Source of the DNA: Prostheceraeus crozeri
Taxonomy: Eukaryota > Platyhelminthes > Polycladida > Euryleptidae
DNA: 64,000 nucleotides
Direction: 5' to 3'
NCBI GenBank assembly: GCA_907163375.1
Contig: CAJQUW010000917.1
Span: forward strand, 175,116 to 239,115
How positions within the stretch are numbered: the first letter of the stretch is position 1; each line of letters opens with the position of its first letter. The notes beneath the pieces were generated by a model. It had not been told where the DNA came from. It was given only the letters and a program-made list of their open reading frames with translations, and searched no databases. A program made the translations under genes and the position numbers. Shown piece after piece: positions 40,864 through 49,240 of the stretch.

Positions 40864-42285
40864 CAGAGACCGCAAAAAGTTTACGAACACCTTCTAAAAA
40901 TAGATGAAATTTGACTGCCTGGTTGAATCGCTTACCAGAGCCGATAGCAATGCTGATTTTCCCTTCATGCAGCGTAACTTTAGACTATTGGCTGTCTGGA
41001 TGTCCAATTAGATACACCAGATACACTATTGAATATTGTCTGCCTCTCATTGCCTCCTCATTGACGTAAAAAGTCACACACGAGTGTGAGCCGTCAGAGT
41101 TAGTATTGGTCGAAAACCGCAGCTTTCAGTCGCTGTGCGCTCGAATATATTGCTTTTATCTGAAGAAGGTTACAGCCAGCGACAGATCTCCAAGCGTCTT
41201 AAGATTTCTGTTGCATCAGTCAACAAGTTTCTGAAGCTGAAGGACGCAGGAGAATCACTGGAACCTAAGAAGAGGACCGGGAGGCAGCGCAAGACTTCGT
41301 CCAGGACTGACATGCAGATCAAGCGTCTAGTGTCACAGAAACCGTTTTTGTCAGCTGCCCAAATCAAGGCCGAACTCCCAGGCATCTTGGACGACGTCAG
41401 CTGTAGGACAGTCCAACACCGGTTGCACTCGGAGTTGGGCTTCAAGGCCAGAAGACCAGCTCGCAAGCCATTTCTCACAAAGAAGATGAGGAAGAAGCGC
41501 CTGGAGTTCTGCAGGGCTCACGCGAACTGGACAGCTGAACAGTGGTCCACCGTCATGTTCAGTGACGAGTCTGTGTTTCGGCAGTTCGGGAACTTCAAGA
41601 CCACTGTCCGCCGGCCGCCCGGATCGTCTGCCTTCTCTCCTCAATACGTGGTGCTGACGGTGAAGCACCCTCCATCAGTGATGGTCTGGGGCGCCTTCAG
41701 TGCTAGAGGACGAGCTGGTCTCTACTTCCTGGAGAAGAACACAACGATGAACGCCAACCGGTACATCGATGTGCTGGACAACCACCTGTTGCAGTTCATG
41801 GAGATCCAGGGGTGTACGACATTCCAACACGACGGTGCTCCTGTCCACAAGGCTAAGAAGGTGAGCTTGTGGCTCCGAGAACACCGCATCACTCAGCTCG
41901 ATTGGCCCGGGAACTCACCCGATCTCAACCCAATTGAGAATCTCTGGGTTCTCTTGAAGAAAAAGATGGCGGAAAAGAATTGCAGCAATGTGGAGGAACT
42001 CAAGAACCACCTAAAGATGATCTGGGTGACTGATATTTCGGTGGAGCTGTGCCAGAGTCTGGTCATGTCTATGCCACGCCGCATACAGGCCGTTCTGAAG
42101 AACAAAGGTTATGATACAAAATACTGAAATTTTTTCATTAAAATGCTTTGTTTGTATCAAATTTGATGTGTTTTCTTCACTAATCATGTTATATGTGCAT
42201 TAATACGTCATTCAACACATAGTTTTACTGGACAGACAATTCTCTTGAATTCTGAGGGGTGTTCGTAAACTTTTTGCGGTCACTG
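40864..42285 (+). mobile_element. Tc1-type transposon inserted in Polinton 2
   Basis: Terminal inverted repeats: cagagaccgcaaaaagttta at the left and its complement at the right (taaactttttgcggtcactg), about 28 bp, flanked by the TA target duplication at 40,862-40,863 and 42,286-42,287. Length is 1,422 bp with one long transposase frame. Its GC-rich coding sequence contrasts with the AT-rich Polinton around it. Confidence 0.95.
41105..42127 (+). CDS. Tc1 transposase, catalytic residues intact, start codon degraded
   Basis: The frame runs without stop for 330+ codons. The catalytic triad is complete: FSDESVFRQF, FQHDGAPVHKA and SPDLNPIENLW, with 34 residues between the second Asp and the Glu (DD34E). 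The N-terminus reads IGRKPQLSVAV where the family has M as first residue, so ATG has become ATT at 41,105-41,107. Translation would have to use the GTG at 41,135 or no start. The helix-turn-helix half (ISKRLKISVASVNKFL) is intact. It is a young copy with a damaged start. Confidence 0.9.
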   Translation: MGRKPQLSVAVRSNILLLSEEGYSQRQISKRLKISVASVNKFLKLKDAGESLEPKKRTGRQRKTSSRTDMQIKRLVSQKPFLSAAQIKAELPGILDDVSCRTVQHRLHSELGFKARRPARKPFLTKKMRKKRLEFCRAHANWTAEQWSTVMFSDESVFRQFGNFKTTVRRPPGSSAFSPQYVVLTVKHPPSVMVWGAFSARGRAGLYFLEKNTTMNANRYIDVLDNHLLQFMEIQGCTTFQHDGAPVHKAKKVSLWLREHRITQLDWPGNSPDLNPIENLWVLLKKKMAEKNCSNVEELKNHLKMIWVTDISVELCQSLVMSMPRRIQAVLKNKGYDTKY

Positions 42286-42310
42286 TATCTTTACCACATT
42301 TGCATAGGTA

Positions 42311-42640
42311 CTAACTATTGCGACATAAGTGACACTCGAAATGAGCAATGTCACAGTGGTTACATTGGCAAAGTTGAATGCAATTACGTATGAAACAGCG
42401 TTGACAAAAAGCATGCTTACATCTCTTGAAGATGCGCTTTTCATTTCCATCCTTTCGCTTACATACATCGCAACACATAGTTTCACCGTTACTGATGTCT
42501 ATAGCAAGTCTTTTTGAAGATATGAATTTGCTAGCCTTTTCTAAATAATAGACGCATGTACAGAAGGAATATACTTCGAGAGTGAGCAGACATAGCTCGA
42601 AAACCAGTTGTGCTACAATCAAGTACCACTGCATTTTCAA
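42311..42640 (-). CDS. RING-like protein with hydrophobic N-terminus, Polinton 2 accessory
   Basis: The 109-residue product has a hydrophobic segment at residues 5-35 (YLIVAQLVFELCLLTLEVYS), possibly a signal anchor. It is followed by Cys/His pairs CCDVCKRK, RCKHAFCQRC, CQCNHC and CHLC. This is the spacing of a RING or RING-variant zinc finger. It might act as an E3 ligase against host proteins (inference). The nested Tc1 element lies just beyond its stop. Confidence 0.5.
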   Translation of the reverse strand: MKMQWYLIVAQLVFELCLLTLEVYSFCTCVYYLEKASKFISSKRLAIDISNGETMCCDVCKRKDGNEKRIFKRCKHAFCQRCFIRNCIQLCQCNHCDIAHFECHLCRNS

Positions 42641-43047
42641 TTTTTCTTTATGGAAAGTTGAATGTGAATATCTGAAATCGCTTCAATCACTAGACTGCTA
42701 CCATGATGGTTAAATGCGTTAAGACGTTCAGCAATTTTTATCATATGTCTTTTAAAAAATGCTTGGGGGTGATCTACCACTTCCATTGAATAAGAAGCAA
42801 AATGGAAAGAGCGACTTTCCACCTCTTCCTTTCCAAAATGACTAAACTTAATTTTCGCAACTAATCGCGCCATGATAATGCTATCAGAGAATGTATTCAT
42901 TAACTCTAGAAATAGAGTGCTAGCATCATCGACCACTGCTTCGATGTCGGTCTCATCTTTATGAAAATTTATCACATAATCTTGAACAGCTCCTTTTAAA
43001 CTTTGCCTATGAAAATGTAATGTTCCGCAGTCGTTTGAGAAAGACAT
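42637..43047 (-). CDS. Protein resembling the N-terminal region of the Polinton polymerases
   Basis: The 136-residue product has the pattern MARLVAKIKFSHFGKEE, FHFASYSMEV and GSSLVIEAISDIHIQLSI. The DNA polymerases of both Polintons carry a similar block near residues 150-250 (for example ALIYLKIKYVKI then GLVFDGIETAMIKITL). So this small gene looks like a stand-alone relative of that block. The role of the block is unknown to me. The gene overlaps the RING-like gene start by 4 bp. Confidence 0.5.
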   Translation of the reverse strand: MSFSNDCGTLHFHRQSLKGAVQDYVINFHKDETDIEAVVDDASTLFLELMNTFSDSIIMARLVAKIKFSHFGKEEVESRSFHFASYSMEVVDHPQAFFKRHMIKIAERLNAFNHHGSSLVIEAISDIHIQLSIKKN

Positions 43048-43137
43048 GATCGCCCTTTATCTAACCCATCCATTGCATGAAAACAACAACTCTTCTCATA
43101 GTAACATTTATTGAATAACGGTAACAAGCATGCATTA

Positions 43138-43665
43138 TCAATCAATGGTTTGAAAGAGATAAAATAGATACAACTGGTAACTATCATACAGCGAGCAATG
43201 ATAACCATACAGGACTTTGGCAGTGTTGAGGTAAGGAGGAAAGAAGCATTGGTTATGAACGTAGCTACTACAACGAACAGACAAAATAGGAACACACAAA
43301 TACTTAAAACGTTTCGTGACTTCATGATAATGTTGATTCACTCTACTATCCCAAGGCGGGAGCAAAATATCATCAATGATTAGATTGGGAAATACTTTCC
43401 TCTCCTTACCAGGATTATTACAAAAGATGCGTATAACATTGAAAGCAGCTAACCATCGTTTAAAGTCAATAAGAAGAGCACTCTCACAAGAAAAGTCATA
43501 GTCTTGCAAATATTTCAGATTAAGTCCATGAATGTGTTTTCTCGCCCATTGATCAACATTGGGATCGCAGTTGGCATGTTGATGATAGACACTAACAATC
43601 TGATATGTCCAATTGTTCATAGCAATAGCACTGAGCTCCTGTACAGGTTCACCCTCACAATCCAT
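43138..43665 (-). CDS. DEDD-exonuclease-like protein, Polinton 2 accessory
   Basis: The 175-residue product starts MDCEGEPVQELSAIAMN. DCEGE fits the DxE motif I of DEDD 3'-5' exonucleases. HIHGLNLKYL resembles the end of an exonuclease/ribonuclease H-like strand, and YHEVTKRFKYLC at residues ~120-130 could be a late motif. NNPGKER and LLPPWDSRVNQHYHE also look conserved. I do not see all four acidic residues with certainty, and the last third is hydrophobic. A DNA- or RNA-trimming role is inferred only. Confidence 0.4.
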   Translation of the reverse strand: MDCEGEPVQELSAIAMNNWTYQIVSVYHQHANCDPNVDQWARKHIHGLNLKYLQDYDFSCESALLIDFKRWLAAFNVIRIFCNNPGKERKVFPNLIIDDILLPPWDSRVNQHYHEVTKRFKYLCVPILSVRCSSYVHNQCFFPPYLNTAKVLYGYHCSLYDSYQLYLFYLFQTID

Positions 43666-43717
43666 AAAAATGATGATAGAAGCCTAAAACGGAAATTTAC
43701 ACATCTAAGGAAACGTT

Positions 43718-43966
43718 CTATAACATATTACAAAATGAAGAATTACATCGATGCTTTTCACGACAAAATACACAAATGATATGATGGCAGCGAAGAAGTA
43801 AAATGTATCTAATAAGACCACGTCTACGACACTCAAAGCACATAAGCGAATTGTCATAGGGTAGAGTTAGGAAAGGACTAGTAATTCTCCTTCTTTGATT
43901 TGCGTTTTGATGCAGCATTCTTCTCCGACTTGCGCTTCGTACCACTGCTGTTAAGGATTTGATCAA
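43718..43966 (-). CDS. Small RING-like Cys/His protein, Polinton 2 accessory
   Basis: An 82-residue frame whose second half has CFECRRRG, LRCHHIICVFCREKHRC and CNML. The order suggests a partial RING. It overlaps the end of the terminal gene by about 89 bp in another frame. An internal ATG before HQNANQRRR could be the start. Confidence 0.4.
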   Translation of the reverse strand: MIKSLTAVVRSASRRRMLHQNANQRRRITSPFLTLPYDNSLMCFECRRRGLIRYILLLRCHHIICVFCREKHRCNSSFCNML

Positions 43967-44653
43967 TTATGTCATCCACGTTGGGTGGTTTTGGAATATA
44001 TAGGATGGATTCCATATGCATGGAGAGAGAGACTATTTTATTATCCTTGTGCCGACCATAATATAGCCCATTCACTTTGAAAAGGATATCCCAAGTACCT
44101 TCTCCGAGCTCATCACATGTGATGATTGTTGATTGATCTCCATCCTTCTTATAGTAAGTACACCAATGTGATACCGGTAGGCAAATGTGATTACCATCCC
44201 AAATCTTTCTATAGGGAGTATCCTTGTCATCTCTCGCCTTCCACTCTTGAGCAAGAGGAGTAGGAATGTCCATATTTAATGTCACGTACTCCTCAATAAT
44301 ATTAAGTTGGCGGCGAATATACGGACTCACGGGGATAAGTATGTAGTCCCCATACTGATTGCGCATTATCTTGACATCCGTGGAAGGGAGCATTCCCGTT
44401 TGGAGTACTACGCTATGATCGCCATAACGCAAGACTTGTTTAAATTTACGCTGTAGCGGTGTAGGATTATGTACCTTGGTTGTTTCTTCCACTGACCTCA
44501 GTTGTAGATGATCTGATCGGAGCGAACCTTGTAACGTTTGACCGTCATTTTGTCCTACTAGTGCAGCAGATGGAGTAGATGCCTGAAAATGAAAAAAGAT
44601 TGTATTAAGTTTACGTTCAAGGGAGGAGAGGGAGGGAAGTAGCGACTTACCAT
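43878..44653 (-). CDS. Polinton 2 terminal gene, intron after the ATG, unknown function
   Basis: The main exon (44,582-43,878) is open and encodes about 230 residues, including a VNGLYYGRHK block and a basic tail (KRKSEKNAASKRKSKKE). Upstream, an exon ends with ATG (44,653-44,651) followed by GTAAGT, and the acceptor TTCATTTTCAG precedes GCATCTACT. This mirrors the start of Polinton 2 polB, where the first exon also holds only ATG and the next exon also starts GCATCTACT. The Polinton 1 homologue is at 7,649-8,424. The basic tail could be nuclear or DNA-binding. Confidence 0.6.
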
Positions 44654-44747
44654 TTTAGTTGGATAATAGAATAGAGAGAGAGAGAAAATGTGCGTCCGTC
44701 ACTCGTGTGATTCAACGATGGAATGATTCTCACTGTGGAAGGCTTGC

Positions 44748-44778
44748 TATTTATAAAGAAATGCTTGATTCTCATTGG
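44748..44778 (-). promoter_or_regulatory. TATA and CCAAT boxes of the Polinton 2 terminal gene
   Basis: On the - strand CCAAT (44,774-44,778) is followed by tttataaatag (44,748-44,757). A run of agagag lies between them and the ATG. The arrangement repeats that of polB at the other end of the same element. Confidence 0.6.
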
Positions 44779-44779
44779 A

Positions 44780-45250
44780 CAATAACATCAAGCTGATTCC
44801 AAATCTGAAATCCGTTTTCCCATCCGATGCTTCGTTTTGAAGCTACAGCCCAAAACGTCCAAAATTCTAACTCTGTCGCTTTTCGACAATCTCCCAAAAT
44901 CTTAAATGGCGTCTCACATCTAAACGAAGACAGATATGAACAAGCCGATTCTTTCAGTGAATTTGTCTCACTCTTAGCTTTCAAACGAGCTATTGCACGA
45001 CAAAATCCGTCCACTAGAAGCAAAGTTGGAAGGTCGGTGCCGGGGGGGGACGTCAGCGAAACTTTTTCTCTCCAATTGACTTGAAACTCACCATACCGAT
45101 GCAGAATTTCACGCTGAATCCGAATCTGGCCTCCGTTTTCCCATCCGAGCACTGTTTCCACTCAAAACAGCCCATTTTCAACCCAACATTCATCAGATTG
45201 CACGAAAAACATCACACACTATAGCCTCAAGACAAAACCTGGCGGTCGCC
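44780..45250. other. Gene-free stretch outside Polinton 2
   Basis: A 129-codon - strand frame (44,772-45,161) exists, but its composition and lack of motifs suggest chance. The words ccgttttcccatccga recur at 44,811-44,826 and 45,135-45,150. A G8 run followed by acgtcagcgaa (45,042-45,060) repeats at 45,285-45,301. Confidence 0.45.
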
Positions 45251-45255
45251 CAAGT

Positions 45256-45418
45256 CCACCACGACACTCTGTCGTTCCAGAGGGGGGGGACGTCAGCGAA
45301 CCTGTCGGACCAACTTGGCCGGCACACCAGGACACTCTGTCGTTCCAGAGGGGGGGAGTCAGACTCGAAGCACGACGGCGGCCGACCACGACACTCTGTC
45401 GTTCCAGAGGGGGGGCGC
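45256..45418 (+). repeat. Three copies of a palindrome plus G-run motif
   Basis: The motif gacactctgtcgttccagag followed by seven G is present three times, at about 45,262, 45,329 and 45,390. The core acgacactctgtcgt can fold as a 6-bp stem with a 3-base loop. Spacers between copies are unrelated and GC-rich, unlike the AT-rich surroundings. This may be an old short-repeat array, a protein-binding array or a sequencing/assembly artefact. Confidence 0.7.
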
Positions 45419-45447
45419 CGGTCGAGTGTTCGCCGTTTTCTTACTAC

Positions 45448-46269
45448 TTGTGTGAGGTGCATAAAAATCCTACAACATCAACTCGCCGAATATCTGACGA
45501 GCTTGACATTTCACAGTCGACCGTTTACCGCATTTTGAAAGCCAGTGGAATGCATCCCTACAAGCCAATGTACTCACAGTTTCTGATGGATGGAGATAGT
45601 GATAGGAGAAAGCAATTTTGTGAAATAATGCTGAATAAGATCAACACTGACCCTGCGTTTCTACGCAAGATAACTTTCTCCGATGAGTGTGCCTTTGCAT
45701 TGAATGGGACAGTGAATAAACACAACGTGCACTTTTGGGCGGCAGAAAATCCGAAAACGCGACTCTTCATCTTCAACCCTGGAAGGACTGCTACTCTCAC
45801 CGTGTGGGCATGTGTGAGTTTTGCGGGTGTGGTGGCCTATGACATCAGTACTCAGACAATGAATGGGGAGAGATACTGTACCAAACTACAGGAAAAGGTA
45901 GTCCCTTTTTTAAAAAGAAGACCGCAGATGCTATTCCAACAAGACGGGGCATCTCCTCATTATTCTCTGAATGCCCGACAGATCTTGGATGAACAATTAA
46001 CGAACCGGTGGATTGGGCGACGCGGGCCAATCGAATGGCCAGCAAGGTCACCAGACCTAACTGTGTGCGATTTTTGGCTGTGGTCATTCCTACGTCAGGA
46101 AGTGTACAAGCCTGCGGGAGTGATGTTTGATTCCTTGGACCAACTTCGAAATCGAATCGATAGTGAGTTGAACTCTATTCCTATCTCAATGTTCCGTCAA
46201 GCTTTCCGAGATTTCACCAAACGTTGCGAGCAATGCAAGAACAACAATGGAGATCTGTTTGAGATGTGA
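45448..46269 (+). CDS. Transposase, DD41D type, N-terminally shortened
   Basis: The 273-residue product has an HTH (STRRISDELDISQSTVYRIL), the first Asp in ITFSDECAFAL, the second in FQQDGASPHYS and the third in PDLTVCDFWLW. There are 41 residues between the second and third Asp, the DD41D arrangement of the rosa group within the IS630-Tc1-mariner superfamily. The frame is open. A full member would be longer at the N-terminus, where the first helix-turn-helix is missing. Confidence 0.85.
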   Translation: MCEVHKNPTTSTRRISDELDISQSTVYRILKASGMHPYKPMYSQFLMDGDSDRRKQFCEIMLNKINTDPAFLRKITFSDECAFALNGTVNKHNVHFWAAENPKTRLFIFNPGRTATLTVWACVSFAGVVAYDISTQTMNGERYCTKLQEKVVPFLKRRPQMLFQQDGASPHYSLNARQILDEQLTNRWIGRRGPIEWPARSPDLTVCDFWLWSFLRQEVYKPAGVMFDSLDQLRNRIDSELNSIPISMFRQAFRDFTKRCEQCKNNNGDLFEM

Positions 46270-46362
46270 GTCGTGTCACCGGGTTTGGGATGCATGTATT
46301 TTTAATTTTTCATTGAAATACATGTATGATTTTTAACTGCCGGGGACTTTTAACTCACCCTG
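45448..46362 (+). mobile_element. DD41D (rosa-type) mariner-family transposon, left end lost
   Basis: The right end shows a terminal-repeat-like ggggacttttaactcaccct followed by TA. No left counterpart was found, so the left end is missing, perhaps replaced by the G-run repeats. The remaining transposase is long and open. Confidence 0.75.
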
Positions 46363-46365
46363 TAT

Positions 46366-46865
46366 AAGCACACAGTTCACGCAGCATTCATGAGCGACCA
46401 TATTGGAAGATATAAAGATTGTAAACTCGTGAGACATTTGGAAACTAAAGATATCTGTGATGAGTAAAAGAATCTATGATGAGTATCTATGATAGCTTCA
46501 AACTTCTGGAGCACTGTCCGATATCTTCGTTGAGGATACACATCCCCCATTTCTAGTTCGGATGCTTCAGATATGTTCCAAATCGATTTCAGATCTGCCC
46601 AAATGAATTTCAGATATGGTCCAGATGAATTGGAGATCTCCAGTTGAATTAAAGATCTTTTCAAAGTTGAGCTTGTGACAGATAGCCTATCTGAAATTCA
46701 GCTAGCGAGATCTGAAATCCATTTTATGTCTGAAATTCATTTGGAAAGATCTGAAATAGACATGGAATAGGTGCGGTTGGTAAGAAAGAGGTACACAGGG
46801 ATGATAGAGAAGTTTTCGGACTTTGACTATTACATAGACTTTTCAAACGACCATAATAAGTCTCC
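46366..46865 (-). repeat. Interspersed repeat, inverted partner of 2,040-2,491
   Basis: Reverse complement of the repeat at 2,040-2,491, with extra small insertions (for example around 46,690-46,730). The DD41D transposon sits directly at its left edge, as if inserted into it. About 500 bp, no coding potential. Confidence 0.75.
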
Positions 46866-46869
46866 AAAA

Positions 46870-47466
46870 CAAAAAAGAAACGTGAATCACCGAAAAATAA
46901 ATTTCAAAATTTTCCGGAAAATTTTCCATTTGCATCACTAACCACATGTAATAAGCAATAACAATACTCAGATGATGAAACTTACCTAGATTGAGTCCAC
47001 TGAAGGTCGATTTTGTAAATGTAGACATCGGGATTCAGGTTGATTGTACCTCAAACAAGTTTAAATCTTGAACCCAAGTAGCACAAACTCCTAGCATACG
47101 TTGGTCCTGCATTGGTCCTTTGAATGTTACATTGGCTTTCAGTGGCCTTCGTTAGCCGACATAAGCCAGCATTGGTCCAACGTTTGTATCTTTCCATTGG
47201 TTTCGAAAATTGGTTGGCTTGGAGTTGGCTTACGATGGCCATCTTAATCCTTTAATGAACCGATGTAAAATGAAAATGTAGATACCCATGTTCGAGCCAA
47301 TGATGGTCCATTAATGGTAATTTTGTCTGAAAGGCTAGATGACAGTTGAATAAAGTGCATAGGAAGAAAAACATTGTCATGGAACATACTCTATTAGCGT
47401 TACCCTATTATTGTTTTATTACAATATTTTAATGGAAATATAATTCTGAATCAGATTAAATTATCG
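46870..47466. other. Gene-free stretch between repeat and Gypsy element
   Basis: No gene is visible. 47,090-47,330 contains many short words like cattggtcc, ttggctt and ccaatg and may be a degraded non-autonomous element; similar TTGG/GGCC-rich words occur at 63,800-64,000. Confidence 0.4.
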
Positions 47467-47470
47467 ATAA

Positions 47471-48098
47471 TGTAGGGCTCTGGACCAATCAGAGAGCGTA
47501 GAAGCAGTGAAGGTCACCCTCGATTCTTCTAGAATAAGACTTTCAGTTTCATTGAGTGTGCTCGTCCTGTGCAGACAGCGAGCAAACCGGTTGTGATATA
47601 TATTTTGAGTTATATTGAGTTTCAAGTGTATGCACGGGTAGAGTATTCCCGTAGCAGTTATTACGGCTCTAGCTATTGTCACTCTCACAGAAGGGAGAGT
47701 GATAATAGGACATTTTAGTTTCTTGAGTTATATACGTCAGTATATTTGGGTAAGCATTTAATCCGCGCGCGGGTGGGGCTTGCCATACTAGTAATAGAGC
47801 CAGAGACACTCTGAGTGGAGATTATTGACACAATAGCGCAGAACGCCAGTGAAGCGTTTGCTAGGGAGAATTCCCCTTAAATGGGGAATTATCCAGCCGT
47901 AACATTATCGACGCAGTTAACACAGGAACCGTGCGGGTGCGCTACCGAAGTCTTCCCTTCTCTGAATCGGAGCAAAGGCGAGGAAGAAGGTGAGTTTTCC
48001 CTTTCCCCTATCTTCCTGTGGGTTATAATTATATTGTCTAGTTGGTTAAACGCTACTGTGATCTCGGTGAGGACTAGGGCTCAGGGCCAGGTCTTACA
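47471..48098 (+). repeat. 5' LTR
   Basis: 628 bp, TG...CA ends. The start holds ccaatcagagagcg and TATA-like tatatatttt occurs near 47,597. It appears equal to the 3' LTR by eye. Confidence 0.95.
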
Positions 48099-48190
48099 AC
48101 TGGTGGCAACGGAAAGGATTTAAATTAAATCCAGGGGCTCCGGTAGGCAATTAGCCAGAAGTAAAACGCTACTGAGAGAGTAACTAAAGA

Positions 48191-49121
48191 ATGCCGGGAA
48201 AAAGGCAAAGGTCACCGGAAGGGGTAGACCAAATGTTGGATCAACTAGAAAATTTCAACCCGTCACGTACGGCGTGGAGAATTTGGAGCAGTAAATTTAA
48301 ACTGCTAGCCAAAAACCTGCCTGGGGAAATCAAGAGGACAGTTCTAATTTTGAAGTTGCAGGGAGAAGCTGCAGAAACGTTGACTCAGGCAGAAGAAGAA
48401 GATACATTTGAGGATCTATGGCAGAAAGTGGATGAGGAGTTCAGAGAGAGAGAAATAGCGCTAGAAGAAGCAGGAAGAGAAGAAATGGAATCAGCTTTGA
48501 AGCTGATTAGAGTTTTTAAAGGAGAAAAAGAAGATTGGCCATGCTGGTCCCAGCTCTTCTTGAATATAGTGACAAATTTGACACCAGGTCAAAAATTGAA
48601 AGTGCTGATGGCTCGGCTTGAAGGCAAAGTAGCCCAGCAGGTGGCCGAGGAAGGAACTCCTTGGGAATTCGAAGAAGTATGGACTCTCTTAGTCCGTAGA
48701 TATGAAGTGAAATTAGATAGACATGACTATCTCGCGTTGTTCGACCGGCGCCGCAGAAAAGAAGGAGAGGATTTGCGTACATACGTGTACGATCTAGTGC
48801 GCCTGGCGAAGCGGGCTGCTCCATTGAGCCAGCATCTGAAGAGGAGAAAAGAACGGTGGGGTTATTGGTCACGAGGGAGGAGGATCTTAACGTTAAGAAC
48901 CACCTCATGACTATCCGTCCGGAAACGGCGGAAGAATATCTCCAGTATAAGGAGATGGTCGAGAAAAACAAGGCAGCTCACAAGGAGCAGATTTTAGAGA
49001 AAAGAATGAATAAATCCTCCAAAGGGGAGCCAAAGTCCCCCGTAAGAACCCGTACCGTCGAGAGAAAAGTAACATAAAATGTTACCGGTGCGGAAAGTTA
49101 GGCCATATGAAGAAAGACTGC
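48191..49121 (+). pseudogene. Gypsy gag region with CCHC zinc knuckle
   Basis: The region starts MPGKRQRSPEGVDQMLDQL and has a retroviral-capsid-like helical part with WSQLFLNIVTNL and RYEVKLDRHDYLALF. A zinc knuckle (CYRCGKLGHMKKDC, CX2CX4HX4C) lies at 49,080-49,121. It forms the particle that packages the RNA. The region shows about one break. Confidence 0.85.
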
Positions 49122-49240
49122 TATGTCAAGATTGAAGGGCCAGTCTCCGAAAAGGAGAAGGAGTTGAAGGAAACAATCCCAAAGACTAAGTTGGGAAACG
49201 AAGAACGGACGCCGCGCGACCCTCCGCAGTCGTCCGGCAA

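Larger units (their letters stand above)
27057..44778 (-). mobile_element. Polinton (Maverick) 2, fossil, with nested Tc1 insertion
   Basis: The same virus-like gene set as Polinton 1 in mirrored orientation: polB on +, and penton-like, protease, capsid, core, integrase and ATPase genes on -. The two elements are clearly related but diverged at protein level, so they are different families rather than a duplication. Limits are set from the outermost promoters; no terminal inverted repeat was located by eye. An element of 1,422 bp (Tc1) is nested at 40,864-42,285. About six breaks are visible overall, yet capsid, protease, ATPase, core, TBP-like and PC4-like genes are open, so it may be fairly young. 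Confidence 0.8.

Noticed and set aside
6208-44778. One single giant virus-like element of 38 kb
   Set aside because: Each core gene occurs twice in diverged form, which fits two Polintons better than one genome; terminal repeats were not resolved, so it is not fully excluded.
44772-45161. 129-codon - strand frame beside Polinton 2
   Set aside because: No recognisable motif, no promoter, repeats inside; likely chance.
45256-45418. CRISPR-like array of palindromic repeats
   Set aside because: Only three copies with irregular spacers in a eukaryotic context; no associated genes.
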